Program-made: the position numbers and the translations under genes
Assembly (NCBI GenBank): GCA_012516065.1
Contig: JAAYXD010000008.1
Location: 1 to 32,041, forward strand
Direction of reading: 5' to 3'
From: Clostridiaceae bacterium
Lineage (GTDB): Bacteria; Bacillota; Clostridia; DSM-8532
Length of the DNA: 32,041 nucleotides
The notes under the pieces: model-generated
Database searches by the model: none
Told to the model about the DNA's origin: nothing
What the model saw: the letters and a program-made list of their open reading frames with translations, nothing else
In this document: piece by piece, positions 1 through 7,203 of the stretch
How the letters are laid out: the number at the start of each line of letters is the position of its first letter
Numbering within the stretch: the stretch's first letter is position 1

Positions 1-77
1 GGATCCGTTCCCGCGGAAACAATAACCTAAGTTTAAAATCAGATTTTATGGGTATATAGTAAATGAATACACAATTT

Positions 78-106
78 TCGACACCCTGGGAATAATCAAA
101 TATAAT
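78..106 (+). promoter_or_regulatory. sigma-A promoter of the HD-GYP gene
   Basis: The -35 hexamer TCGACA (78-83) and a perfect -10 TATAAT (101-106) are separated by 17 nt. Transcription would start near 113, which lies past the TTG at 111 and so favours the ATG at 132 as the start of the downstream gene. Confidence 0.7.
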
Positions 107-131
107 ATATTTGAATGGTTCTGAGGTTGTC

Positions 132-1184
132 ATGAAAAAAGTAACACTTGATGAACTTGCTCCCGGCATGAAATTGGCCAGGGACGTTATATTGGACGAC
201 GGAAGGTTCCTTCTGCTTAAAGGGTTTACAATTAAGAACAGGTACCTGGATAAAATCCGGATGTACAATATTCCATATGTTTATGTTGAAGATGAAATAG
301 GAAAAGTGGAATATTTCAGCGAAGAAGCGGTATATACCGAAACCTTCCAGACGATAAAGTCGGTTATGGATACCGTCCGCACCGGCGGGGATGCCAATCT
401 TCCGGCAATAAAGAAAACGGTTGATACGATCGTCCAGAAAATACTGAATGATGATAATATCTTTATGAAGCTGACCGGGATACGCGATATTGATAACTAT
501 ACATATCTCCATTCTGTTGACGTATGCATATATTCGGTAATCGCAGGAAAAAGTCTTAACATGTCCATAGATGAAATAAACGAATTGGCTCTCGGAGCGA
601 TACTTCACGATATCGGAAAATGCAAAATCCCTCTTAACATCCTCAATAAACCGGGAAGACTCACGGCCGATGAGTTTAATATAATTAAAAACCATACGCG
701 TTACGGTTATGATATTGCTGTAAAAACACCAGGTGTTACCGAAAAAGTTGCGCGGATTGCGCTCCTGCGCCATGAACACTGGGACGGAAGCGGATATCCG
801 ATGGGAATATCGGGAGAGGATATAGATTATATGGCGCGCATTGTGGCGGTTGCCGATGTATATGACGCCCTCACGGCAAACAGGGTTTACCGCAAAAGAT
901 ATATGCCGCATGAAGCCGCAGAGTATATCATGGCAAATTCGGCAAGCTATTTCGATTATGAAATACTTAAAGTATTCCTGGATAATATCGCTATATATCC
1001 TGCGGACATAATTGTAATGCTGAACACAGGCGAAATTGCCAGGGTTGTGGAAGCAAGAGGAAAAGCGTCGCTTCGTCCGAAGGTTGTGGTTATAACGCGC
1101 AAAGAGGGCCCGCCGGTTCTTGAGCCATATGAAATTGACCTGATGGAAAACCCCACCGTATTTATTGTCGATATTTTAAGCTGA
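132..1184 (+). CDS. HD-GYP domain protein, probable cyclic-di-GMP phosphodiesterase
   Basis: The product has 350 aa from the ATG at 132. GAGG at 123-126 sits 5 nt upstream of this ATG, and the predicted transcript begins after the alternative TTG at 111. Residues 1-60 resemble the small domain that often precedes HD-GYP domains (DELAPGM, then a GRFLLLKG stretch). The HD-GYP core follows, with the metal-binding LHDIGK near residues 158-163 (HD 159-160), the HEHWDGSGYP block ending near 223, and a DVYDALTANRVYRK segment. Proteins with this core hydrolyse cyclic-di-GMP; that activity is inferred from the motifs. There is no membrane segment or receiver domain, so it is probably cytosolic with an unknown input. 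The gene has its own promoter and converges on metK, 50 bp away. Confidence 0.9.
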   Translation: MKKVTLDELAPGMKLARDVILDDGRFLLLKGFTIKNRYLDKIRMYNIPYVYVEDEIGKVEYFSEEAVYTETFQTIKSVMDTVRTGGDANLPAIKKTVDTIVQKILNDDNIFMKLTGIRDIDNYTYLHSVDVCIYSVIAGKSLNMSIDEINELALGAILHDIGKCKIPLNILNKPGRLTADEFNIIKNHTRYGYDIAVKTPGVTEKVARIALLRHEHWDGSGYPMGISGEDIDYMARIVAVADVYDALTANRVYRKRYMPHEAAEYIMANSASYFDYEILKVFLDNIAIYPADIIVMLNTGEIARVVEARGKASLRPKVVVITRKEGPPVLEPYEIDLMENPTVFIVDILS

Positions 1185-1234
1185 CGTTCCGCGCTGTGCC
1201 GGAAAACCGGCGGGGCGCCCGGCAGACATACGGT

Positions 1235-2425
1235 TTAAATCCCCGCCTCATTTCTTAATATTTTAACCTTATCTGTTTTTTCCCACGTAAAATCATCGTC
1301 ATCCCTGCCGAAGTGCCCGTATGCGGCGGTTTTGCTGTAAATAGGCCTGCGAAGTTTCAAATCGCGTATAATGGCCGCGGGACGCAGATCAAAAACTTTC
1401 CGGACAATCTGCGCTATTTTTTCATCACTTATCTTACCGGTTCCAAAGGTATCAACCATAACCGATACGGGCTTTGCAACACCGATCGCGTATGCCAGTT
1501 GAATTTCGCAGCGGTTTGCAAGACCCGACGCGACTATATTTTTTGCAACGTAACGGGCGGCGTATGAAGCCGAGCGATCGACCTTTGTCGGATCCTTCCC
1601 GGAAAACGCTCCTCCTCCATGCCTCCCCATTCCGCCGTAAGTATCGACTATTATCTTCCTTCCCGTAAGCCCTGAATCACCCTGCGGGCCCCCAATAACA
1701 AACCTGCCCGTAGGGTTTATGAAATACCGGGTTTTTTCGTCCAGCAGGTTCCCGGGTATTACTGCCCTGATTACCTTTTGGATTATGTCGTTTTCTATTG
1801 TCGCCTGATCCACATCCGGCATATGCTGGGCGGAAACAACAACTGTGTCCACACGCACGGGCCTTTTGTTCACATATTCCACCGTAACCTGTGATTTACC
1901 GTCAGGAAGAAGATATTCAAGTATGCCCTTTTTACGTACTTCCGCGAGCCTTGCCGTAAGTTTATGCGCAAGGGAAATAGGCATCGGCATTAGCTCCGGT
2001 GTTTCATCGCAGGCATAACCGAACATAATGCCCTGATCTCCAGCTCCTATTGCTTCCAGTTCGCTGTCATCCATTTCATTCCTTCTGGCTTCATAAGCCC
2101 TGTCAACACCCATCGCAATATCCGGGGACTGCTCATCAATTGATGTCAGGACCGCGCACGTATCGCAATCAAATCCGTATTTTGCCCTGACATATCCGAT
2201 GTCGCGGATAGTTTCCCTTACAACCTTCGGGATATCAACGTAACAGTCCGTTGTAATCTCTCCCATAACAAGAACCATTCCCGTCGTAACGGCTGTTTCA
2301 CAGGCAACACGCGCCATCGGATCCTCCGTAAGTATCGCATCAAGAACTGCATCGGATATTTTGTCGCAGATCTTGTCGGGATGACCCTCCGTAACCGATT
2401 CGGATGTGAATAACACTTTAGACAT
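1235..2425 (-). CDS. metK: S-adenosylmethionine synthetase
   Basis: MetK makes S-adenosylmethionine from methionine and ATP in the cytosol. The 396-aa protein is full length for the family. Visible landmarks are the N-terminal [14 protein letters not shown]-binding segment, the [16 protein letters not shown] hexapeptide region and the [13 protein letters not shown] loop. The start is the ATG at 2423-2425 ([11 protein letters not shown]), because AAGGAG lies 9 nt upstream; an in-frame ATG 27 nt further out has no such site. Expression is almost certainly controlled by the SAM-I riboswitch and terminator in its leader, so the product shuts off its own synthesis. The gene is monocistronic by context and converges with the HD-GYP gene. 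Confidence 0.97.
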   Translation of the reverse strand: MSKVLFTSESVTEGHPDKICDKISDAVLDAILTEDPMARVACETAVTTGMVLVMGEITTDCYVDIPKVVRETIRDIGYVRAKYGFDCDTCAVLTSIDEQSPDIAMGVDRAYEARRNEMDDSELEAIGAGDQGIMFGYACDETPELMPMPISLAHKLTARLAEVRKKGILEYLLPDGKSQVTVEYVNKRPVRVDTVVVSAQHMPDVDQATIENDIIQKVIRAVIPGNLLDEKTRYFINPTGRFVIGGPQGDSGLTGRKIIVDTYGGMGRHGGGAFSGKDPTKVDRSASYAARYVAKNIVASGLANRCEIQLAYAIGVAKPVSVMVDTFGTGKISDEKIAQIVRKVFDLRPAAIIRDLKLRRPIYSKTAAYGHFGRDDDDFTWEKTDKVKILRNEAGI

Positions 2426-2570
2426 ATTTTTCGACTCCTTCCTTAGCTTCATGATAAAAGCCGTATTTCTCCCTGATAATGCTTTGAGGGTTGACTTTTA
2501 ATATGCTCGGACAGCCGCTCTTAACATTTCCGATATGCCTGCCAGGTTTAACGAATGCCCGGATTTAAAA

Positions 2571-2596
2571 TAAAAAATCTCTTCAATGAAGAGATT
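2571..2596 (-). terminator. riboswitch-controlled intrinsic terminator of metK
   Basis: On the minus strand a perfect 9-bp stem (AATCTCTTC / GAAGAGATT, 2576-2596) with a 3-nt loop is followed by a T-rich run (TTTTTTATTTT). The ATCTCT of its 5' arm (2590-2595) can instead pair with AGAGAT at the 3' edge of the aptamer (2611-2616), giving the expected antiterminator. Confidence 0.9.
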
Positions 2597-2607
2597 CCAT
2601 AACCCTC

Positions 2608-2704
2608 CTCATCTCTCAGGATTTCTCCTGCAGGAATTGGCACCGTGGCATTACGCCGGTTGCCGGGTTTCATAGGGCACAGTCCCTCCACCTCTCTTGA
2701 TAAG
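2608..2704 (-). ncRNA. SAM-I (S-box) riboswitch upstream of metK
   Basis: Read on the minus strand, this stretch carries the S-box signature: CTTATCAAGAGAGGTGGAGG at the 5' side, then GAAACCCGGCAACC, GGTGCCAATTCC and GAGAGATGAG in canonical order. P1 forms between CTTATC (2699-2704) and GATGAG (2608-2613). SAM binding stabilises P1, frees the downstream terminator and turns metK off. Its position before the SAM synthetase gene matches the known regulon of this riboswitch class. Confidence 0.97.
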
Positions 2705-2734
2705 GAAAAAAACAGTATTTATATTTCCTTGTAA

Positions 2735-2763
2735 AGCATATCATGGGCTGCTATAAAAATCAA
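2735..2763 (-). promoter_or_regulatory. probable sigma-A promoter of the metK leader
   Basis: Minus-strand TTGATT (2758-2763) and TATGCT (2735-2740) are separated by 17 nt. This places the transcript start near 2728, about 25 nt ahead of the aptamer. Each box matches consensus at four of six positions. Confidence 0.5.
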
Positions 2764-2828
2764 GGACCAGGATACATTTTTCTATGTATATTTACAAATG
2801 TTGTAATAATTTTCGCAGCATCAATTCA

Positions 2829-2910
2829 GAACTATTGTACAATAATGGAAACCAGAGCCTCCTTTGCAGGAACATTCCGTTATGGTTTCCTTTTATTGTA
2901 CAATAGTTCC
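2829..2910. repeat. 82-bp inverted-repeat element with TATTGTACAATA ends
   Basis: Two inverted copies of a unit of about 25 bp face each other. The left copy (2829-2853) is GAAC-TATTGTACAATA followed by a GGAAACC end; the right copy (2884-2910) is its reverse complement with two extra bases. Both contain the exact palindrome TATTGTACAATA (2833-2844 and 2894-2905). The element sits between the rubredoxin stop and the metK promoter. No target-site duplication or T-tract is visible, so a simple terminator role is not supported. Confidence 0.75.
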
Positions 2911-2949
2911 TATAAATTTTTGAGTCTGAACATAAAATTGTTTTACCAT

Positions 2950-3108
2950 TTACTCCTGCTCAAACATGTCTTTGCCGACACCGCAATCGGGACATACCCA
3001 ATCGTCGGGAATATCTTCAAAAGCTGTTCCGGGCTCGATCCCATTATCCGGATCGCCCACCTCCGGATCATAAATATAACCACATACCGTACATACCCAC
3101 TTTTCCAA
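2950..3108 (-). CDS. rubredoxin
   Basis: Rubredoxin is a small cytosolic electron carrier with one iron held by four cysteines, common in anaerobes and often feeding oxygen or superoxide detoxification. The 52-aa product has the two ligand pairs CTVCG (C6, C9) and CPDCG (C39, C42), the aromatic WVC and YIYDP segments and the [14 protein letters not shown] loop typical of the family. The start is TTG at 3106-3108, preceded by AAAGGGGTG with 6 nt spacing; there is no ATG start for this reading frame. The gene lies 89 bp downstream of yyaC on the same strand and has its own likely promoter. The 82-bp repeat lies past its stop. Confidence 0.93.
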   Translation of the reverse strand: MEKWVCTVCGYIYDPEVGDPDNGIEPGTAFEDIPDDWVCPDCGVGKDMFEQE

Positions 3109-3134
3109 TTCAAACACCCCTTTCAATTATTTCT

Positions 3135-3164
3135 AATATACCACATACATGCCTGCATAAACAA
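3135..3164 (-). promoter_or_regulatory. probable promoter of the rubredoxin gene
   Basis: Minus-strand TTGTTT (3159-3164) is followed after 18 nt by TATATT (3135-3140), which is preceded by TGG and so forms an extended -10. It lies about 25 nt ahead of the TTG start. Confidence 0.45.
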
Positions 3165-3197
3165 TATTTGAATAAATCTAATATTTTTATTATGCTT

Positions 3198-3788
3198 TTA
3201 TCGGATACTGCGGCTCATATATTCCATCCTGCTGCGGTTATACTTCCACAGCGCGTGATGCAGCCCGTCCGCAATTGTTTCGGCCATTTTCATGACAAGG
3301 CTCAGCCGTGTATTCTGCAGGACCATAAATTCCATCCATCCGCCGTGGTTGACAATACCGGTAACATGCATATCACCGGTTTCAGGCAAATCCTTTTTAA
3401 GCCCGGCTCCCGGTCTTATCGGCCCGTTTCCTACCGTGATCCGCCCTACATGGCCCGGCATGCCTAAGCAGGCATCAATTGCAATAATAAAATGATGGGG
3501 TGTTTCGCTTTTTATCCTTTTCAGTGTCTGATCCAGATTCGCAGCGTGAACCGGCCATTCAAGGTTTCCGATAACCTTGATGTAAGGAAGCCTGTATTTG
3601 CCCAGGCGGTATCCGACCAAAGGTCCCAGCGAGTCACCGGTAGAACGGTCCGTACCAATGCACAGGACAATTATTGTTTTATCAAACGGAATCGATGATA
3701 TACGTTTGTTGACAGCCCGTGACAGATCATAGGCGGCGCCTCTTTTGTGGACATCAATATAATCTTTCAATATATATTTTCCTTTCAT
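3198..3788 (-). CDS. yyaC: sporulation protein YyaC (spore protease-like, DUF1256)
   Basis: The product is recognised by the family core CIGTDRSTGDSLGPLVG near residues 43-60, followed by AIDACLGMPGHVG and the VTGIVNHGGWMEFMVLQNTR block. The YyaC family is found in spore formers and is related to the germination protease and hydrogenase-maturation protease fold; its exact role is not settled. The ATG at 3786-3788 gives 196 aa but has no clear ribosome site. A TTG at 3768-3770, 9 nt after AAAGGA, gives 190 aa and may be the true start. The gene supports a spore-forming host. It stands upstream of rubredoxin on the same strand, with no evident functional link. Confidence 0.88.
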   Translation of the reverse strand: MKGKYILKDYIDVHKRGAAYDLSRAVNKRISSIPFDKTIIVLCIGTDRSTGDSLGPLVGYRLGKYRLPYIKVIGNLEWPVHAANLDQTLKRIKSETPHHFIIAIDACLGMPGHVGRITVGNGPIRPGAGLKKDLPETGDMHVTGIVNHGGWMEFMVLQNTRLSLVMKMAETIADGLHHALWKYNRSRMEYMSRSIR

Positions 3789-4107
3789 CAGCAAAAATAC
3801 GCTTTTTACGCCTGATAAAATTTCTTATCAAGCTAATTAATGATTATTCCCATTGCCTGTCTGCTTATGCATTGCAAAAACGGAATCTCTGGCAGAAATT
3901 CAAAAAAATAACCTTTATACGGTACCCTTTATTCACGATATTTATAACAGGAGTTTATTCTGTTGCGGTCAAAACGACTTTATGTTAATATGAGAAAAAA
4001 AGGTTAATTTTGCTATTAGTCGTTCGAAAGCAACCGGATGGACGAAACTTGTATCGCGTTTTTCCGGTTTTATTATAAAAAATTGTAACCAGGCAGGATT
4101 AAAAACA
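3789..4107 (+). other. intergenic region between yyaC and the PAS/SpoIIE gene
   Basis: This is a divergent, AT-rich stretch of about 320 bp. A possible plus-strand promoter is TTGCGG (3963-3968), 17 nt, TAATAT (3986-3991), about 117 nt ahead of the ATG at 4108. I see no RNA gene, repeat copy or convincing small ORF in it. Confidence 0.4.
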
Positions 4108-5256
4108 ATGTTTTCTCCTTATTTTTCTTCAGAAAATTCGAGTTTTAAGTTTATTTTGGACATACTGGACGGAATGCATGACTGGGTACGGGTTGTTGAC
4201 AGGGATAATTCCGTTATATTTATAAACCGCTCAATGGAAGAAGGGCTCTCCGTTGAGGACTTGTCCGGGAAAAAATGCTATGAACTCCTGGGCAAGAATT
4301 TCCCATGCGAAAACTGCATAACCCGCAAAGCGGTATTTGAAGGGAAAACCCAGAAGAAAGAAGAGATTTATAACAACAGAATTTTTTCGGTTATGAGCTC
4401 CCCGATAGTTGCAGATGACGGCAATATCTACTATGCTGTTGAGGTTTTAAGGGATATCACAAAGGAGAAGGAGCTGGAAAACCGCCTTTTAAACCAGAAC
4501 ATAAAGCTGCAGCATGATTTGAATATGGCCCGGCAGCTTCAGATGCAGCTTCTTCCCCGGAACATTCAATTCCCGCAGCTTGATTTTGCGTACCTTTACC
4601 ACCCGTGCGCCGAATTAAGCGGCGATATGTTTAACATTTTTCAAATTGACAGCGAGCATATCGGGATATATATAGCAGATGTATCGGGACACGGTGTTTC
4701 GGCTTCAATGCTGACTGTTTTCCTGATATCGGTATTGAACAAAAAAATTCTTTCACCTTCGCGCGCACTGCACCGGCTGTTCAAGCAATTCAACACCAGC
4801 GGCTTCGACAAAAATTCATATATCACGGTGTTCTACGCCATATACAATACGAAAACGCATATGCTCAGGTATTCAAATGCGGGGCACAACTGCATACCTA
4901 TTATCTGCAGCAAGAACGGTATAAAAAAGCTTTTCATGCCGGGCACTCCCGTAAGCAACTGGATGGATAACCCGCGCTACTATGACGAATCCGTGCGGCT
5001 GCTTCCGGGTGAGAGGTTTTTCCTGTACACCGACGGTCTGGCCGATCAATGGATGGAAGAACCAGGGGATATTATCGAAGATACAAATATTATCAATATT
5101 ATTAAGGATAACAGCATTGATCTGAACATTGCACTGAACCTGATTGCCAGGTATGTCTATAAACAACTCGACACAATCGGCGCAAAACAAAGGGATGACG
5201 TCACTATGGCTTTGATACAGCCGCTTCAAAACGAAGAATCCACATCGAAAAAATAA
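4108..5256 (+). CDS. PAS-domain PP2C-type serine phosphatase (SpoIIE/RsbU-like)
   Basis: The 382-aa protein has a PAS domain at about residues 12-125, ending in the usual LRDITKEKELE linker. A coiled helix (about 120-150) follows, then a SpoIIE-type PP2C phosphatase domain. Metal-binding aspartates are visible in SGDMF (172-173), DVSGHG (191-196), YTDGL (307-311) and RDDVTM (362-367). Such enzymes dephosphorylate anti-sigma-factor antagonists and switch partner-swapping cascades; the substrate here is unknown and no antagonist or kinase gene is adjacent. The PAS domain carries CYELL and PCENC (C57, C67, C70), a cysteine cluster seen in some redox- or metal-sensing PAS domains. There is no transmembrane segment. 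The ribosome site is weak (AGGA about 10 nt before the ATG). Confidence 0.88.
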   Translation: MFSPYFSSENSSFKFILDILDGMHDWVRVVDRDNSVIFINRSMEEGLSVEDLSGKKCYELLGKNFPCENCITRKAVFEGKTQKKEEIYNNRIFSVMSSPIVADDGNIYYAVEVLRDITKEKELENRLLNQNIKLQHDLNMARQLQMQLLPRNIQFPQLDFAYLYHPCAELSGDMFNIFQIDSEHIGIYIADVSGHGVSASMLTVFLISVLNKKILSPSRALHRLFKQFNTSGFDKNSYITVFYAIYNTKTHMLRYSNAGHNCIPIICSKNGIKKLFMPGTPVSNWMDNPRYYDESVRLLPGERFFLYTDGLADQWMEEPGDIIEDTNIINIIKDNSIDLNIALNLIARYVYKQLDTIGAKQRDDVTMALIQPLQNEESTSKK

Positions 5257-5319
5257 TATCTGCGCTTTGTCGCCTGTTGAAACGAAATACCCGAACCAAT
5301 TCCCGCGGGAGTACCTTTT

Positions 5320-5521
5320 GAACTATTGTACAATAACGTCAACAAGGAGCTTCATTTGCTGGAACTATACAGTTCAGCCCGGCAAGTCGAAACTCGCAAA
5401 AATGCTTTGAAAGATTTTTTGCAGGAAGCATTTTTGCTCAGACAGTCGACTTGCTTATCCTCGCTGACTGTATATTTCTACGCTTCATTTCGCTATAGTT
5501 TCCGTTATTGTGCAGCAGTTC
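5320..5521. repeat. 202-bp MITE-like hairpin element with TATTGTACAATA end
   Basis: The outer ends are inverted repeats: GAACTATTGTACAATAACG (5320-5338) against CGTTATTGTGCAGCAGTTC (5503-5521), 19 bp with three mismatches. Inside are nested inverted repeats: TATACAGTTCAGC (5366-5378) with GCTGACTGTATA (5463-5474), GCAAGTCGA (5382-5390) with TCGACTTGC (5446-5454), and GCAAAAATGCTT (5396-5407) with AAGCATTTTTGC (5426-5437). The whole can fold into one long arm. It codes for nothing recognisable and shows no clear target duplication. Confidence 0.75.
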
Positions 5522-5583
5522 ATTTACCTACTGAATCGCGCAATTTATTCCGTAAAACAGGTGGTTAATACAAATTTTTCCTC

Positions 5584-5613
5584 TTTACAAACGAACATAT
5601 GTTCGTTTATAAT
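5584..5613 (+). promoter_or_regulatory. SOS promoter with LexA operator in the spacer
   Basis: TTTACA (5584-5589) and TATAAT (5608-5613) are spaced 18 nt apart. The interval is filled by the perfect palindrome AAACGAACATATGTTCGTTT (5589-5608), whose core matches the Gram-positive LexA consensus CGAACnnnnGTTCG exactly. Bound LexA would block RNA polymerase, so the downstream polymerase gene should be induced by DNA damage. Confidence 0.93.
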
Positions 5614-5647
5614 ATGGTTAGAACATTTGCTCTGCTGCGGAGGAATT

Positions 5648-6889
5648 ATGGAACGAATAATTCTTCATGTGGATGTCAATTCCGCATATTTAAGCTGGGA
5701 AGCGGTTTACCGCCTGCAGCACGGCGCCAGGATAGACCTGAGAACAATCCCAAGCGTGATAGGAGGGGATGAGAAAAGCCGCCGCGGTATCGTGCTGGCC
5801 AAATCAATCCCTGCAAAAAAATATGATATACAAACCGGGGAAACTTTGTGGTCCGCAAGAAGCAAGTGCCCGAACCTGGTAGTGCTTCCGCCTTCTTACC
5901 CGCTTTATCTGAGCTGTTCCGACGCCCTGGTCAGGCTCTTGAAGAAATACAGCCCGAAAGTCGAAAGGTATTCGGGCGACGAGTGCTTTGTTGATTTAAC
6001 CGGATGCACGCAAAAAAAAACCGCAGAAGAAACAGCCTGGGAAATAAAAGAGCGGTGCCGCACCGAACTGGGCTTTACCGTGAATGTCGGGCTTTCAACC
6101 AACAAGCTCCTGGCAAAAATGGCCTCGGAGCTTGAAAAGCCGGATAAAATGCACACGATGTACCCTCATGAAATTCCCGAAAAACTTTGGCCCATGCCGG
6201 TAAGAAAATTATTTCTCTCCGGCCCCAAAACACTTCCGAAGCTTTACAAGCTTAATATTTTTACAATCGGCCAGTTAGCTCATGCTTCCCCCGACCTTTT
6301 GCAGCATCATTTAAAAAGCCACGGGCTGACTATTTGGAAATATGCCAATGGTATTGACGACTCGCCGGTCGTTCCGGACGGGCGCGCAGTAAAAGGGATA
6401 GGCAACTCGACCACGACCCCTTTTGACGTTGACAGTGAAAAGGAAGCCCTTTTATATTTACTCTCCCTGACGGAAACCGCGGCAATGCGCCTGAGAAGCA
6501 ATAAAATGCTGGCCCGGGTTGTAACGGTGTCTTTAAGGGATACGAATCTGTCCTTTTATTCACACCAGCGCCGCCTTGTATCTCCCACGGACAGTACGCT
6601 GCTGTTGTACCGGCAGGCCAAAAGCCTTTTTAAGGAAATGTGGCGCAGAGAACCTCTCCGTCACCTCGGGGTCCATCTGTCCGATCTGGTCGAAAATAAA
6701 TTTTATCAGACATCGTTTTTTGACGATACCGCTGTCTCCAGGCAGCAGGCTATTGACAAAACCATCGACGAAATCCGGGCTTCATACGGCGCCGATGCGG
6801 TGGTAAGGGGTTTATTTCCTCATTCGGGAATCCCTCCTCTCTGCGGGGGAGTATATGAAGCGTTTCCAACGATGAGAAGCTTGCTGTAG
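5648..6889 (+). CDS. dinB: Y-family translesion DNA polymerase (DinB/UmuC type), SOS-regulated
   Basis: The enzyme copies damaged DNA at low fidelity. The 413-aa product starts at the ATG at 5648, after GGAGG at 5639-5643. Catalytic acidic residues are D9 in HVDVNSAY and D111-E112 in YSGDECFVDLT, the Y-family signature; Y14 is the likely steric gate. The GLSTNKLLAKMASELEKP stretch (about 148-165) and a helix-hairpin-helix region follow, then a little-finger domain. QTSFF (354-358) resembles a sliding-clamp binding motif. It may belong to a Gram-positive UmuC-like branch rather than strict Pol IV, so the symbol is approximate. LexA control is clear from the promoter. A small gene follows 11 bp later in the same transcript. 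Confidence 0.9.
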   Translation: MERIILHVDVNSAYLSWEAVYRLQHGARIDLRTIPSVIGGDEKSRRGIVLAKSIPAKKYDIQTGETLWSARSKCPNLVVLPPSYPLYLSCSDALVRLLKKYSPKVERYSGDECFVDLTGCTQKKTAEETAWEIKERCRTELGFTVNVGLSTNKLLAKMASELEKPDKMHTMYPHEIPEKLWPMPVRKLFLSGPKTLPKLYKLNIFTIGQLAHASPDLLQHHLKSHGLTIWKYANGIDDSPVVPDGRAVKGIGNSTTTPFDVDSEKEALLYLLSLTETAAMRLRSNKMLARVVTVSLRDTNLSFYSHQRRLVSPTDSTLLLYRQAKSLFKEMWRREPLRHLGVHLSDLVENKFYQTSFFDDTAVSRQQAIDKTIDEIRASYGADAVVRGLFPHSGIPPLCGGVYEAFPTMRSLL

Positions 6890-6900
6890 GAGGGAAAGAC

Positions 6901-7164
6901 ATGAAAGTTTTAATGCAATCGGTGGATATGATCTGCTGTACCAACAGGGACGGGGTAATTACCCCTATAAAATTCAGGATTTCGGATGAAAAAGAGGAAA
7001 ACAGGATTGTAAAAATAGACAGGATATTGGACAGAAAAGAAGAAAAGCTGGCCGGAAACCGTATGCTGGTTTTTACCGTGCAAAGCATTATCCGCGGGCG
7101 TGAGTGCAGGTTTGAAATGAAATACGAATTCAGCACGTGCAAATGGTTCCTTTACAAAATCTGA
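6901..7164 (+). CDS. small protein co-transcribed with the SOS polymerase
   Basis: The 87-aa product matches no domain I can name with certainty. The GGAGGG site overlaps the stop of the polymerase gene, and the ATG follows 11 nt after that stop, so the two are translated from one SOS message. The predicted protein is charged and soluble, with vicinal cysteines in DMICCTN (C12-C13 region), a central KIDRILDRKEEKLAGNR helix and a closing YEFSTCKWFLYKI strand. It looks like a compact beta-rich domain and is not obviously YolD, the small partner known from Bacillus Y-polymerase operons. A strong terminator follows directly. A role with the polymerase is inferred from position only. Confidence 0.8.
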   Translation: MKVLMQSVDMICCTNRDGVITPIKFRISDEKEENRIVKIDRILDRKEEKLAGNRMLVFTVQSIIRGRECRFEMKYEFSTCKWFLYKI

Positions 7165-7165
7165 A

Positions 7166-7199
7166 AAACGAGCCGGCGGAAAACCGGCTCGTTTGTTTT
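7166..7199. terminator. bidirectional intrinsic terminator
   Basis: A perfect 11-bp stem (AAACGAGCCGG at 7166-7176 with CCGGCTCGTTT at 7184-7194) is followed on the plus strand by TTTGTTTT. On the minus strand the run TTTTTCAG follows. It can therefore end both the SOS cassette and the convergent permease gene. Confidence 0.93.
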
Positions 7200-7203
7200 C
7201 GGT

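Noticed and set aside
1-6. GGATCC at the first bases
   Set aside because: It could mean a cloned BamHI fragment end, but a chance site or arbitrary window edge is equally possible and says nothing biological.
96-911. Minus-strand ORF of 271 codons opposite the HD-GYP gene
   Set aside because: The plus-strand frame has clear HD-GYP motifs and a promoter; the antisense frame has no recognisable domain.
1198-1211. GCCGG-AAAA-CCGGC hairpin between the HD-GYP gene and metK
   Set aside because: The stem is 5 bp and no T-run follows on either strand, so a terminator call is not supported.
2743-3171. Plus-strand ORF of 142 codons
   Set aside because: It runs antisense to the rubredoxin gene and through the 82-bp repeat; its composition is that of a shadow frame and it has no ribosome site.
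5326-5568. Plus-strand ORF of 80 codons within the 202-bp repeat
   Set aside because: It is explained by the inverted-repeat DNA and reads through the element ends; no start signal.
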